A stretch of DNA of 64,000 nucleotides from Phoronis australis (GCA_002633005.1 NMRA01000092.1:521710-585709), one strand, 5' to 3'. Counted from the first letter of the stretch, positions 48,062 through 61,258 are shown. The notes: generated from the letters alone by a model not told the origin. Numbers and translations are program-made.

Positions 48062-51000
48062 CATGACATCCTCAGACAGAATTTTTATTCCACCTGTTAT
48101 GTCATCTATGCCTGACACAACCACTGGGTTCCTTCCTGATGTAGCTACCAGCTCAAGTATTTGCAGTCTAATTTGAAACATATGGTGGTATTCATAAGCT
48201 TTGAGTAGTGTCACCATACTGAAGTTAAAATGGCCAGATATTGATAGTACTGAAGCAAACGTCCCCGTCAGTTACGACTAGGTAAAAAAATTCCAGCGAA
48301 ATTCAAGCCACATTTGAATTTTCTTCTTTTTTTATGATTGAGACATCGGCGATTTCACCGTTCATTATGTTTCTTAACTATAAAACATTGCTTTTTGTGC
48401 CAAGCAGTTGAAAACTGGTCGCTGGCACAGTTTCATGAGTCTAATACTAAGACTATAAAATGGAGATGAATGATTGTTTACCTCTTGCAGGTTCTCTATA
48501 AAATAAAGCTCCCAAAGCCATGTTGCCCAACATTCCCGCAAAAGAACGCTCAAAGGGTGATTTACAAGAAGCACAGATTGTTTAGGTTTCTGATTGCAGT
48601 AAATTAATTACCAAATCAGTTCATTTCGTACCACTGAGTCTACGATGTTTCTGGTGATGTTTTGCAAAGTATAACCGAGATCTTTTTAAGAAATTAATGG
48701 TCTATAAGGAAAACAGCAGTGGGTGCTTTGGCATTAATCAATGTCATGTTTACAATATATACACACATGTCTGAAGTTAAAACATCACCATGTGAAACAA
48801 ACACACCATTAAAGTACAGAATGAACAAGGAATGCCTCAATAGGTGAGTGGGTGTGTCACGGCCAGGGTTTTACCTTTGTAGATGTATTGCTAAACTTCT
48901 CCAGTTTGGGACAGTGGAAAATTTATTGTAAGTTTTGCTCTGTGGGAGAGCTTTTATCAAATTTTAGAAATGGGCAAATCTTGGCAGTCCCTTTTCAGAC
49001 TTTGTTGATGCAAAACGCAGTCTGCTTGATACTTGGGAAGTATGAAAAACACCAAAATCACCCATGCTCCAATTTTCAAAATTAGGAAAATTCAATTTTG
49101 GTTTAATTTCAAGTATTCCAAATTTTAGGAACGGTCCTAAACCTGAAGAATTTTTACCGTATTGTTATTATTCGCAGAGAGGATTAGACTTTCGGTTCAA
49201 GAATGCTTAGAGTATGGGGTCTAGTCAATTCATAATATGGGTGCCTTTGCTGTTGAAACCAATGCCACGGTGGGTGGTAGAGGTATGTCGAACAGAACCC
49301 CTATTGTCCTTAGGTTTTGTGTTCTTCAATGCCTTGTCTGAGTGGGCAGACAGTCACACGCTATAAAATGCAGTCAAAGGAATCAATTCTGAACACTATA
49401 TTATTTTTGTTCTTGACTCTAATACTTTGGGTGCAGGTGATGGTAAGGTTTGCATTGTTCTGCTGCCAGGCCAGTGCTGTATATTAGTGTATGCCACTCA
49501 AAGGTAGGGGTGTGCCCTAAAATTGGAATTGTCACACTAAAATTGTACCCTTGTTACAAAACGTGCTCCAATTTGTACACTGCAAAACCCTACAAAAATG
49601 TTTACCCCAGTATTCATACCTTTATATCACTGATGTACTTTGTCACATTTATCACACAGTTATCACGTGGGTCCCAAAAACACTTAGATACAACTCAAAA
49701 AGCACATTACCAAATGTACAAAAACTTTAACTTATGGAAAGTACCGTATACTGAATGACAATAATATTACAGTGAGGTCTTATTGTTGTACAAACCGGTG
49801 TAAACTAATGGTAAGCTCGGAGTAGATATGTGCAAAAAGGAGGTAAAAGCTCTGTTTCAACTGTAAATTAGTTTTTAAAACACAAAAAATTAAAACGTGT
49901 GCTTAAAGTTTTGGACGTCATTATCAATTAGTTACACCAGCACTCAACAATTCTCATTAATATATTGACCTGAAATTATGGAACAACTATTGATAAACTA
50001 TCACAGTCCATAGTAAATACACAAGAAGACAGCACCTACCAATCCTAGCAGTGAAAATAACAGAACATCATCCATGATTTTCAAAATGGGGAAAATCACG
50101 GTTACATTGAGCGCTATTTTGGTATCAAAACTATTACCATAACAAAATACCATGTGACATCGTTTCACACGCTAGCGAGTATCAAATGTTTTGATTTAAT
50201 TTTAAATTTGTTACAAAGAATCTAGTTGTGAAATTAGGCTAATTGACACTTTTCTTTGGTATGGTCATATTGTGGTTGAAATCAAGAGCTCTTAGTGTTA
50301 TTTTTGTCTACGTAAAACACCGTCATTCTTCTTTTATCTTCCTTTAAAGTTGCCCATTTTGGCCCGCTGATTGCCATGGTCAACATAACTTTAATTTGCT
50401 TCTCATGCATTTTCAATACAACTAGATGTGATTTCACGGACAAACTCTACTTACTTTAAAGATGTTCTCTTGTTGGCAACTGCTTTAACACTGTTATCTG
50501 GAGACCACCTTAGACAACAAAAATCCATTTTCCCAATACTATATAGGAGTCCTTCAAGCCAGTGCATTCAAAACAGCTCAATTTCATTATGTAACACCAC
50601 ATTAACGACTTTTCTGTGTTGTTGGATATGTTTGAGTAACAATTCCAGCTTCGCCTGGCCTTTTCTGTCAATAAAACTGACATAAAATGCTGCAAAAATC
50701 ACCATCAAGGCATCACATTAGTGACAGTCTAAGACCCACTGAATCAGGGTCGTTATGTGCCATTCCCTGGACTGTTAAACCAAAAAATTTCTAACATGAT
50801 CTGATCTAGTATCATGTTTGATAAACTTGACAAACAAATGAGCCCAATTGTGTTGGTACACAATGCTGTGGTAGAAAAGGGAGTGGGAGCCAATACCAGC
50901 CATACAAAGGAATGAGCAGGTGAAAGTTAAGCCTAATTTCTCTGTAACTCAACCGTTTTTCTCCATTCAAAGTTTTTTAGTGATAGTATTTTATACAAAA

Positions 51001-51172
51001 CACATCTTCGTCACGACATAGTGATAGTATTTTATACAAAACGCATCTGTCTCATTTGTTCAGCGTCGTCTAGAAATAGTATTTTTAAGTATTGATTAGT
51101 GTCAGGTGCCTGTTTACAATATAATTGTTGGATTACGTTTGAGCTTATGAAATGAACGTAGACAATGAGAGA
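48062..51172. other. No gene recognised; one 41-bp tandem duplication
   Basis: ORFs up to 102 codons (49,450-49,758 plus) with no recognisable product. Tandem duplication at 50,979-51,060. Confidence 0.35.
50979..51060. repeat. Tandem duplication, 41-bp unit, two copies
   Basis: AGTGATAGTATTTTATACAA at 50,979 recurs at 51,020; the copies differ in the last third of the unit. It lies about 110 bases left of the nested X element. Confidence 0.9.
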
Positions 51173-51735
51173 CATGCTATAAACATTCCCACTAAATAAG
51201 ATTGGTCCTAACCCCGCTTGTCAAGGTAAACGGTGGGGTTTGGAAAATTGAACTAAACCGTATTTATCCACCTTGGCTGAGTCGCACTCGGCTCAGGATC
51301 AAAGGGATGCCGCCAAGCTGCTCTATTCATCGAGTCACCAGCGAGGATAATTGGCTTCGCTCATGCGGATATCATCAGCTGATTACAATCTAGCTAGCAG
51401 ACTGTACTTTGTATGGGGAGAGTTTTACGTAGTTTTTACTGTAATATTTGAAAAGAGGAGAGAAAACAAATATGAGTACAACTTTGAATTTTTCAAATCG
51501 GCCCAGGATAAGAGATTTTGCAACACAGCAATACTCACGATTACTTTCATTTGGCGCGAACGAAAACAAAAATATAGGACCCGAGTTATTTAGATTTGGA
51601 ACACATGTATTGCAATATTCAAAATACGTTTATTATGAATCTTACAAGCTGTAAAACGACGTTGTTTAATTTCATTGTGCTCATTCATTGTCATTTGTCA
51701 AATCGGCAATTTCCGAGATGTGATCTGCGGCGTGC

Positions 51736-52022
51736 GCGTATGTGTACAAAACACGTGATGAAATTAAGAAACTTTAGCATGCCGTTATTATTGACAGGGA
51801 CACGATAAAACGAATTTGGATTTTGACTATAGTCTTGATACAGCGAGCTGGCTGACCACTGCGTCAGTGTCTCCGTGAGACCCAGAAATTTCACACAGCC
51901 CGTGTAGTTCACCTCGTCACCTCGTCCCCAACATGTAGATCAAGCCTTGGACTATTAATACTCAACGGTAGAGCTAACGACCATCGGCCTGTGCACACAA
52001 AATCTGTGAGTTACGTAACCAG
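51736..52022. other. Segment present only in the left arm of the X palindrome
   Basis: The arms match up to GAGATGTGA near 51,724 and again from CACTCACCTTGCACG near 52,025. The bases between have no counterpart in the right arm (near 53,505). This is either an insertion in the host copy or a deletion in the inserted copy. No TIRs or target duplication were seen. Confidence 0.65.
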
Positions 52023-52607
52023 CACTCACCTTGCACGTTGCAGCCGTTTAAGTGAAAAACAATCTAGTAAACGCCATTTTCTTGCATAATCCTCCGCCTT
52101 TTGTAACAAAAAAGCCTGTCGTCGATGACCCGCACACGCACGCTCACTCACTCTCATACGCAGACGACCTTCAAAACAAACGTCACGTGACAACAACATG
52201 TGTGTTCATCCAGAGATTTTTCTCGTGTTGTGGGTTACGATGTAGCACAGATTTGGACTTAATCGCAATTAATCTGGACTCCACATGAAGATTTCTGGTA
52301 ATTTGTTGAGTCAAAACTATATTTTTATTCAAGAGTTCAAGTTTTCCCATTGACGATCAGTCGGCAAGTTTTCGCCCTGTGATGAGCACAATTTTTTGAA
52401 AAATTATCGTATCTAATTTAACAACAGAAGTTGATAGCAATGCACCACAATTTTGTAGAAAGACTGTCATAGGCTATAAATAGGTCAAAGAGCGTAAATT
52501 AGATGAATCCTAGCTTCCGATTTTACCCGTTTGGGAAACTGGGTTTCAACTGGCGTAGGCTACAATAAGCTCCCCTCCCCGTGAAATGAATTATTCTAAG
52601 CGTTTAT

Positions 52608-54098
52608 CATGTCGTGAACACATCCACTAAAACAAGAAACTGTAGGAACACCGCATTTATCCACCTTCACTCTTATCAGGCTTCTATTGTGAGTCAGCAT
52701 GCGTGAATAATTGGCTGATAAGCCACCTCTGGAACTACTTTGGGCTGAATGGATGACCAGGCCATAAAATGATAATTAGCCAAGACCAGTTACTATAATG
52801 CAACAAAGAACAAGTAATAATGTCTTGCATCACCTAGCCTTGGTGGAAAGCTGTATACTGTATTGGCTCAAACAAACGCTTAGAAAAATTCATTTCACGG
52901 GGAGGGGACGCTTATTGTAGTGAGCCTACGGCAGTTGAAACCCGGTTTCCCAAACGGGTAAAATCGGAAGCTAGGATTCATCAAATTTACGCTCTGTGAC
53001 GTATTTGTAGCCTATGACAGCCTTTCTACAAAATTGTGGTGCATTGCTATCAACTTCCGTTGTTAAATTACGATAATTTTTCAAAAAATTGTGCTCATCA
53101 CAGGGCGAAAACTTGCCGACTGATGCGTCGCTGAATCGCGATCGTCAATAGGAAAACTTGTACTCTTGAATAAAAATATAGTTTCGACTCAACAAATTAC
53201 CTGAAATCTTCCTGATGTTTTACAATTTTTAAAGTTCCTGTGGAGTCCAGATTAATTGCGATTAAGTCCAAATGTGCGCTACATCGTACTCCACAACACG
53301 AGAAAAATCTCTGGATGAACACACATGTTGTTGTCACGTGACGTTTGTTTTGAAGGTCGTCTGCGTATGAGAGTGAGTGAGCGTGCGTGTGCGGGTCATC
53401 GACGATAGACTTTTTTGTTACAAAAGGCGGAGGATTATGCAAGAAAATGGCGTTTACTAGATTGTTTTTCACTTAAACGGCTGTAACGTGCAAGGTGAGT
53501 GCGCTCGCAGAGTCACATCTCGGAAGTTTCCGGTTTGACGGATGACAAAGAACGATCTCAATGAAATTACACAAAGTCGTTTTAGAGCTTGTAATAGCTA
53601 TACAAAACGTATTTTGAGTATTAAAATGCATTTTTTCCAAAACCTAAATAACACACGGAGTAGTTCTACATTTATACAATCCTAACTTGGGTCCTATATT
53701 TTTGTATTCGTGCGCGCCGAATGAAAGTAATCGTGAGTGTTTCTGTGTTGCAAAATCTCTTATCCTGGGCCGATTTGGAAAATTCAAAGTTGTATTCGTA
53801 TTTGTTTTCGCTCCTCTTTTCAAATATTTCAGTAAAAACTACGTAAAATTCTCTCCATAAAAAGTACAGTTGTTAGGCTAGACTGTAATCAGCTGGTCAT
53901 ATCCGCATGAGCAAAGTCAATTATCCTCGCTCGTGACTTGATGAATAGAGCTGCTTGGCGGCATCCCTTTGAGCATGAGCCGAGCGCGTCTCAGCCAAGG
54001 TGGATAAATACGGTCTAGTTCAATTTTCCATACCCCGCCGTTTACCTTAAACACCGGGGTTAGAACCAATTTTATTTAGTGGGAATGTTCATAGCATG
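52608..54098 (-). mobile_element. Family X transposon, full-length inserted copy
   Basis: This 1,491-bp copy lies in reverse orientation inside the host X. It begins CATGTCGTGAACACATCCAC (minus-strand 3' end) and ends …GAATGTTCATAGCATG at 54,098, so both TIRs are present. TTA occurs next to both junctions (52,604-52,606 and 54,099-54,101) and may be a short target duplication. Its body has GCGATTCAGCGACGCATC near 53,120-53,140, which the host arm lacks, and the copy at window start has. It is therefore closer to the window-start copy than to its host. Confidence 0.8.
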
Positions 54099-54357
54099 TT
54101 AGAGCCAATACAGTATACAGCTTTCCACCAAGGCTAGGTGATGCTACCACATTATTCCTTGTTGCATTAGTAACTTGGTCATTGGCTAATTATCATTTTA
54201 TGGCCTGGTCATCCATTCAGCCAAAAGTAGTTCCAGAGGTGGCTTATCAGCCAATTATTCACGCATGCTGACTCACAATAGAAGCCTGATAGGAGTGAAG
54301 GTGGATAAATGCAGTGATCCTATAGTTTCTTGTGGTAGTGGATGTGTTCACGACATG

Positions 54358-55337
54358 GCTGAACTGTGTAAGCATTGGTGTGCCAACTTTCTCCTAGCTA
54401 TCGCTGTCGAACTGATAACGACACTTCTGTATCCTGACTAGCTTATCAGTGAAATCAAAGATACTCATCCCACAGCGTGGGTGCGTAACGGTCATGACCA
54501 TCGTCGAGAACTTCCTAGTATGAGTTGATAAGCTAATCCGTAATAGTGGTATTTCACTCTTTAGTGCAAGTGTATCACAAATGTTTTTCACAGTAGCATA
54601 AAATTTGAGCCTATTAGTTCCTATTAATGCTCCTCTTGTCAAGTAGACTTACTTTTGGATTAGAGCACATATGTTATAAAACTGGTTTTGAACTCTGAAC
54701 AGAAGTGATTCCCAGGCTTGGGAAGAACTAAGGTGCAGGCCCCAGACCAATTTATAGAGCTTCATGTCTTAGTGCTTTTAAGCACTAAAAAACACCATTT
54801 AAGTTTTGACATTGACTACATTGTCAGCATCATTAAGCCTTATTCTTTATGGCCCTGCGCTGCGTCAGCATCCCAAAAATAAAAAAATAGGAGAAACACC
54901 ACTGTAATTGAAAATTTCTTAAGCTTCACGGAAATGAGTTTAACGTGTGAACACACCCAGTGCCAATGTGTTGTGCCCACCATCATGACCTTGTACCGTA
55001 TCTGCGCTTCTCCAATGTCCACGAAAAAGGGAAAAGAGAGTTGTCGCAACCTCGACAAACGCAACGCCTTGCCATTCTTTATTGTACAATAAACCAAGGG
55101 GAAAATGAGCAGCAATATCTGAGGACTTATTACACTTAAAGCAATCATGGAAGATGACTAATGAGATAGGTTGTCCTGTCTTTGTACGTAGTATGTATCG
55201 ACCTATATATGCTCGTAATTCAAGGTCAGCCAATTAACATATTGTCAGGCAGTGTGTGGTGTTCTAATTTGACAGTTGATCGTCTGGTGGGGTTGTTCGT
55301 TGGTTTTTTTGATATGAAATTGATGATTTTAAGCACT
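54358..55337. other. No gene recognised; overlapping minus-strand ORFs
   Basis: Two overlapping minus-strand ORFs (54,840-55,148 and 54,940-55,233, about 100 codons each in different frames) and one at 54,394-54,642. None is recognisable. A single frameshifted remnant is possible. Confidence 0.35.
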
Positions 55338-55752
55338 TTAAGGTTATGCAGGACCTTATGACAAGTCTTGTGTAATTTAGACAAATATTAACTGAACTAT
55401 AAACTTAACTAAGTAAATGCACATATATTCTGAAAGTAGAAAGTCTGTAGAAATTGTTTTTTTTTAACTTAATACCAGTCTCCCATCCATAGGGTTGCAT
55501 CACCATGTCAGATAGAACAAAAAAGCCAGATATATTCATAGCAAAACAACAGCAACTATAAGATGCCCCATTTTCCTTTTTAACGCCGCATGCAAAAGTG
55601 GAACATTTTATAAACAATTAGATCAGTTTTGGAGAATAATGCAGCAAAGCATAGTATCTGAAAAGTTCACATAAATCCGATCAGCCTTTTCTGAAAGTTG
55701 ATGTTCCAAGGTGAGTCCAAATTTGGACACTTTTCTACGGTCTTGCGTCATC
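55338..55752 (-). mobile_element. Family R5 TTAA-flanked element, copy e
   Basis: Begins TTAAGGTTATGCAGGACC (TTAA at 55,338-55,341), the best match to the TIR consensus. Contains GTCTCCCATCCATAGGGTTG, a diverged core, and ends near GGACACTTTTCTACGGTC. The right TTAA is lost. Confidence 0.75.
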
Positions 55753-56689
55753 TTCGAAATAATGAATTGTCAGTTCTCTTCCATGGTCCAGTAATCACGT
55801 ACACTTGAAGCCAACTTTTAACACTAAGCCACCTGAATCAAAGTTGGTGTTCTTACACTGAAGGCAAGTTCACTGAACACCTTTAAATGTTCTTACACCA
55901 CAGGCACAAAGTTATGAAAAGGTGTTCATAAATCTGCAAATCATTAACATTGGCTATTACACTTCATTTTACCTTGTTTAACAAGGGGGTAACATGGTAT
56001 TATTACCCAGGAAGAATGTTGCCAGCATCTTACCACATAAAATTACATCTCAATTTGCCTTTGCTCTTGAGTAGCCTTCCTAACTGGCTTCGTTGGTTGT
56101 CTGTTATAGACTAGGTTGTGGTAAAGAGGGTACTGAACCTTAATGAAGAAAACCCACTTCACTTATGGCATGACATAACATCAGCCTTCCACTTCTCAAC
56201 TCTGTCTAGGATTCCTTCCTCTGGTCAGAGTATCTTCATTTTTTTTGATTAGTTTGTGGCACTTGACATCTAGTTAAGCCCATAATTTGTGAAACCAGAA
56301 ATTGATTCAGTGAGATGGCAGCTCCTTAACTTCTCATCAAGACAAGGTCGCAAGCATCAAACTCCTGGCTAAATCAAGTTGGCATGGGTGAATGTTGATC
56401 TTCAGCTGTTAGTGAACTCCAATCCCTCCAGTGCCTGTTATTATGTGTAAATTAGAAATACTAACTCACAGTATTAAAGAATGACAAGGAAGGGTTCCAC
56501 TAAAAACATGCACCAAACCAATCGGGTTATCAACGATGATGCTGAATGGAAATGGAACTAAAGCATTGGATTCAACAGTTGCTTTGAGTGTGGTACAGTA
56601 AAATCTCCTCAATTTCGGACAAAAACATTTGCCATGGAAATTGGATTTTTTCATTTTTCAAAGGCATTTCTTCTATTAGGTATTGTACA
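55753..56689. other. No gene recognised
   Basis: GTTCTTACAC occurs twice near 55,850 and 55,890. Short ORFs only. Confidence 0.35.
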
Positions 56690-57136
56690 TTAAAGATGCT
56701 CTGTCTCATTAAAACCGTGAATATTTAAATTTGTAGCAAGTGCCACCTTGTAACTTTCTGGAGAACTGTGAGTACAAGTATAATCAGGAAACAAAACAAC
56801 TTGTAAGTAAAATGCGGTTTTAAAGAAAACATCACAACTGAAACACTTAAAAACAATTGTGAACATATAGAAAACCTTAGTAATTTCAAATATTACACAA
56901 TCGTTATTTGATAGTGTCATGAACAAATAATAAAAACTGTACCTTGTTTTATTAGGGAAACGACATATTGTCATACTCATTTACATAAAAATAGTCTCGC
57001 AAAACAAGATTTTCGCAAGATTGTAATGGTATCTGGTTCTCGGATGGCAAAATTGGGGCACACCGGAAGACCCAAGGTTGTTTGTAAACTAGTATTTCAT
57101 TTGCATATTCACAATTTAATGAAACAGCATCTTTAA
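56690..57136 (+). mobile_element. Family R2 TTAA-flanked TIR element, copy 2
   Basis: 447 bp, full-length match to 17,330-17,770 in the same orientation. TTAA at 56,690-56,693 and 57,133-57,136. Begins TTAAAGATGCTCTGTCTC. The 96-codon minus-strand ORF over its left part is not a gene. Confidence 0.85.
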
Positions 57137-59777
57137 AACTGTATGTTCGGAAAATCCTTGGTGGTCACAGAATCTCATTATGCCCGGTCACAAAAATATT
57201 ACCTAGATCTTTGTAATCAGTGACATGTAACTACATTTTGCATCATGTTTGTCAGGGATTTCATGTAAGGCATTTTAGCCAAAAAATGGAGATGTACTCA
57301 ACTTTCCTTGAAAAAAATGAAAGTCATTATTTTTGATAGTCAAGCTCTTCGGCTAAATGGCCTTAAAAGAAAATACCACACATGCTGTTGTAGCTAATAA
57401 AGTAAAGAAACCAAATTTGCAAGTTTCAGGCAAGAAATCACGTTTTTTGGAAATACCATGACCTAGTAAAAAAATTATTATTCTTTTAGAAATAATGTAA
57501 TCCTGTCATTACGGATATACAGACATTGCTTTCAGACAGAATAATATTCTGTGACCATCATGTATTTTTCAAAATGTGTAATTTTATGGGTCTACTTAGG
57601 CTTAAAAAGTCAATTTTGATTCTTGGCAAAGACAATTAGGACAATTACCCTAAGTTTTCCCAATGGTTAGAGGTGTTCTTGCTATTTAAAAAATAGATAA
57701 GCATGACACTAAAATGGAAGTTTCGTTTTCAAGTTTTAAGATTGTTAACAGCCAGTTTTACAATAAATTTTGTGCATTCACAGTATCGGTTTATTGAATT
57801 ACTAAACACTAAACTACACTGAAGAAAAATTGTTTTGTGAGAGAGGTATTAAGTTTGGTGTCAAAATTCTTGAAGTAGTTTGGATTAAATGTGTGTAGTT
57901 TTGAAGTCACGATCACTTTTCACATGCCATTTTATTACGCAATAGCAAAATAACAGAATGTCAAAACAACACTTTGTTTATAGCAAGTTAGTAATAAAAG
58001 GCAATTACCCCTTAGATTCCAGGTCTTAAACAGCGAAAAACTGTGATTTATCACTTGGATAACCTCAGTCTCATAAATACGTAGCCAATTCTATCATGCC
58101 TCAGTTCGCTGACCACACAGGCACTTGAATTGGAGTAAGTTGAGTGAGTGCAAATTGTATTATCTCTAAGAATTGGGGTAAGTTTTCATACTAGTTTAAC
58201 TTTTGTCCACACAACACAAATAACTTATATACTGATCACTTATATACTAGCCCAAGTTCCATCTGTCACAAAGGGCACTAGTGGAGTCTGGACACATTTC
58301 AATTTTTGTTTGTCAGTAGGTGCAATATGAGGAAACAATGTTTGACTTATAGTGCCAATGCAATAATATTTGACACATCGCAAATGCAATTTATAACAGG
58401 TCCGATTGTCATTAACTAATTGCTATTTGAACATCTTGGAGTAAATGAAATCAGTAATTATGCAGCAAATATTGACCTGTGCCAATTATTGACTTTGGAG
58501 GGCCATTTCTCTACACGTGATGACTGAGTATTGAGCTGTAATATGAAGTGACTCAGTATTTCATCACATTCAACTCACACTTGGCTATTCCCAGCTTTTG
58601 CATTAGAGTTAGGTCATATTTTTGTTAGCAAGATAACTAACTTGTAAACTGCTACCTTTGCCACTGGAAAGTATTAATTCTGAAACTAAAAATGGAAGGC
58701 ATATTTTTCCCTTGTCGTAGTTAGTATGCTTGTTCAATTTATTTTTTAGAAATGATTTTGAATGAAACAGTCTTACCGGACCATTACGTTTGTCACAAAG
58801 GCTCAATTTGTCCTATGACATGTCATGATCCTGTTGGTGAAAACAGAAGCCACTCATAAAAGTCCACATGCTGTGACCTGCAGACAGCGATTACTATACC
58901 TTTTGTGTTTCCAAAGCAATAAACCTAATCTGCTGTAAATAATTTCAGGTGTGCACTAACAAAGATTTACACACTCAATCATGCTGCTTGGCTGGGGTAT
59001 ACCTAATGTTGTCACCAAAATTCCTGTGACGTCATGAGAGACCACGCTGGATGAAGCACCTCAGCTAGCCTAGTCTTGGTATAGCAAGGCCTGTAAACAC
59101 TATTCCCTAGTCATGTGGGACATGCCACTCAGAAAGGTGACTTTTTCGCGTTCCGTGTGCCTTTTTGTATAAATTCCCAACAACAGGGTTCACTTTACAG
59201 GGTTTGAAACTACAGTAACTTTTTCTTCCGCTTGCCCTATGGGCAAGTCCACTCAGAGTTTACTTACCTAAACAGAAAATTCATGTTGGCTAGAATATGA
59301 AACTTTTTTGGTGCTGAATTAAACAATTTGAAGCTGTTGCAGGAAGATTAAAAATTTCAATCACTTTCAAAGAATTTTTAATTAATGAAAACCTGAATGA
59401 AATTCAGTAACAAATAATCAATAGACCTATATGTTCCAGGTCAAGAATGAAATGCATACAGGTCATAAATCAGCTTTTTGCCAAAAATGTGACCTCCAGA
59501 CAGTGTTTGTAAACATTAGGAACCCCTCCTTTTCACCTGCCCATAGATAGTGTGATTCGCATTGCGTTATAAATAGGCCTTGTCTTGATTTCATACTGAC
59601 TATTTCAGCAGTATGGATGAAGAGTTCATCGATCTTATGTAGATGCTTTCTACAAATAAGTCCTTTTTGGTGCACAACTCTCTAAATATAAATAAATGGA
59701 CATCTTATTCACTCCCGTAAAAATATACCAAAGGTAACCCCACCCCTGGTATGAGAATAACTGATTTTCAGTGTTTT
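57137..59777. other. No gene recognised
   Basis: Short unrecognised ORFs. Minor features: a CRE-like GTGACGTCA near 59,027 and a palindrome CTTGCCCTATGGGCAAG near 59,231. Confidence 0.4.
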
Positions 59778-60080
59778 ATGGCCCTTTTCCCTGGCCTTGC
59801 TTGATAGTTCAGGGTCTGCAGTCAGCGTCACTGCCTTGGAGTGCTTAAATCTCCTCTAAGACCAAAGTTGAAATGTAGTAAACTGGATTTAATGCTGTAA
59901 ACTGCTGGATTAAACCACAGAGTGATGACAGGGAATGGCTTGACTTGGGTGTCATCAAACTTGTCAGCTAGTGTCACTGTCAACAACGGCACCACATTAT
60001 GTTATTTTTTGTAAATATTTTGATCAACCAATCACCATTCTACAATTGTATGCATTTCATTACAGTTATTATCCAAGTAT
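59778..60080 (+). mobile_element. Family R3 element, diverged copy
   Basis: Begins ATGGCCCTTTTCCC, like the R3 end GGCCCTTTCAT. It then shows collinear weak matches: GCAGTCAGCGTC, CATCAAACTTGTCAGC, CACTGTCAACAAC and CCAATCACCATTC. Same orientation as the others. The right end is not found. Confidence 0.4.
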
Positions 60081-60442
60081 GGGCTCGACTCTTCATATTT
60101 AAGAACACTTAAAACTTCCAAGTTTGAAATTGCTCTGTACTTACCTGATGATTAAACTTGATTAATCTTGATTTGACTCAATGGGATATGGCATTTAGTT
60201 AATATGACTCAATGTGATTATTCATTCTCAACATTTCAGTTGGGAGTGGGTGGCCTACTTGATCATTAACTAATTGCCATTCATTTCACTAAATGGAAAT
60301 AAATGATTAAAATATTACGCAACACATATTTACACATGGTCGATTGGACCCTCTGTAGCATTCAAGGTGATTGGAGTGATTGGGCAGCAAATTCTCTTTT
60401 AGACATTGTGTTGACACTTAAGCAGCGTTTATAGGTTTATAG

Positions 60443-60521
60443 TCTCTCTCCCTCCCTCTCTCTTCCTCTCCCTCCCTCTCTCTCTCCCTCTCCCTCCCTC
60501 TCTATCCCTCTCTCTCCCTCT
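60443..60521. repeat. Pyrimidine (CT/CCT) microsatellite
   Basis: About 79 bases almost entirely of C and T on the plus strand, with one A, built of CTCT and CCCT units. Such a tract can form triplex DNA and is prone to length change. Confidence 0.95.
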
Positions 60522-60842
60522 AGGCCACCCACAGCTCTTTATGTGGAGTGCTGACCCGTTGATTACAACAACACGATCTTTCCCGTACTCGATAAGGAAG
60601 CGCTGCTATTGAGAGCTTGTTACTAGCTGTAAAAAACCATGGGCGCTAATTACCTTAATAGTTAGCTATTCATGTACGATTTATTTTTACTGACGCAGAT
60701 GAGTGTACGTCCCTCGCACCTGCTGTACAAACGGTCTGTCTCTGGACACCTAGTATTATAGTGTACGAACTGTTTGAGAAATCCTAGTACAACCCTAAAG
60801 GGATGTAGTGTTTTCAGTCAGGATGTGTTCATCTTAATGTAT

Positions 60843-61258
60843 AGTCCCATCCACACACAGCCTACCTTAGAACAACTTGCACCAGTACAACTTAACCCAC
60901 TTAGTGGAGTGTCCACACACACGTCAGATGACTAGGGTGAGGCGGAAGATGTCGTTCTGTGCATGACAGTGAACACCTAATGTGAATATGATGCGCTAAA
61001 GAAAACCTGTCTGTATGTAACCGCAGCTGATAATTACATCTACCTCAGCCCAAGTTTGCGGCCACACAGGAATAGAAGTGGCGCAAGTTACCCTACAACA
61101 AGTTTCCCTACCTCGATAAGGTGGAGTAAGTTGTCACAAGTGGGATAAGTTGCACTAATTTAAGTAGCATCCACACATCCCTCAAACCTAACCACAACTC
61201 GTTCCTGGAGTAACTTGTTCTCGGGGGGGGGGGGAGAAAGCCTGTGTGTGGACACGCT
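60843..61258. mobile_element. Small TIR element with CCACACACAGG-type ends
   Basis: TCCACACACAGCC at 60,850-60,862 is inverted-complementary to CCTGTGTGTGGA at 61,241-61,252. Inside, AGAACAACTTGCACCAG on the left matches the inverse of the right (AGAACAAGTTACTCCAG), so the TIRs extend about 50 bases with gaps. A G12 run lies at 61,223-61,234. The body is rich in variants of AAGTTG and ACTTGC. No second copy in the window, no target duplication seen, and the 88-codon ORF at the right end is unrecognised. Confidence 0.5.

Larger units (their letters stand above)
51173..54357 (+). mobile_element. Family X transposon (host copy), split by an inverted X insertion
   Basis: The outer ends are CATGCTATAAACATTCCCAC at 51,173 and GTTCACGACATG ending at 54,357; read inward both have the form CATG…AACA…CCACTAAA or a close variant, so they are degenerate TIRs. 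The host left part is 51,173-52,605 and its right part about 54,099-54,357. Joined across the insertion they follow the same order as 1-524. The host carries about 285 bases (51,736-52,022) absent from the inserted copy. No transposase ORF is seen; short ORFs inside are not recognised. Confidence 0.8.

Noticed and set aside
56690-56980. 96-codon minus-strand ORF
   Set aside because: It lies wholly inside R2 copy 2 and is not preserved as a meaningful frame.
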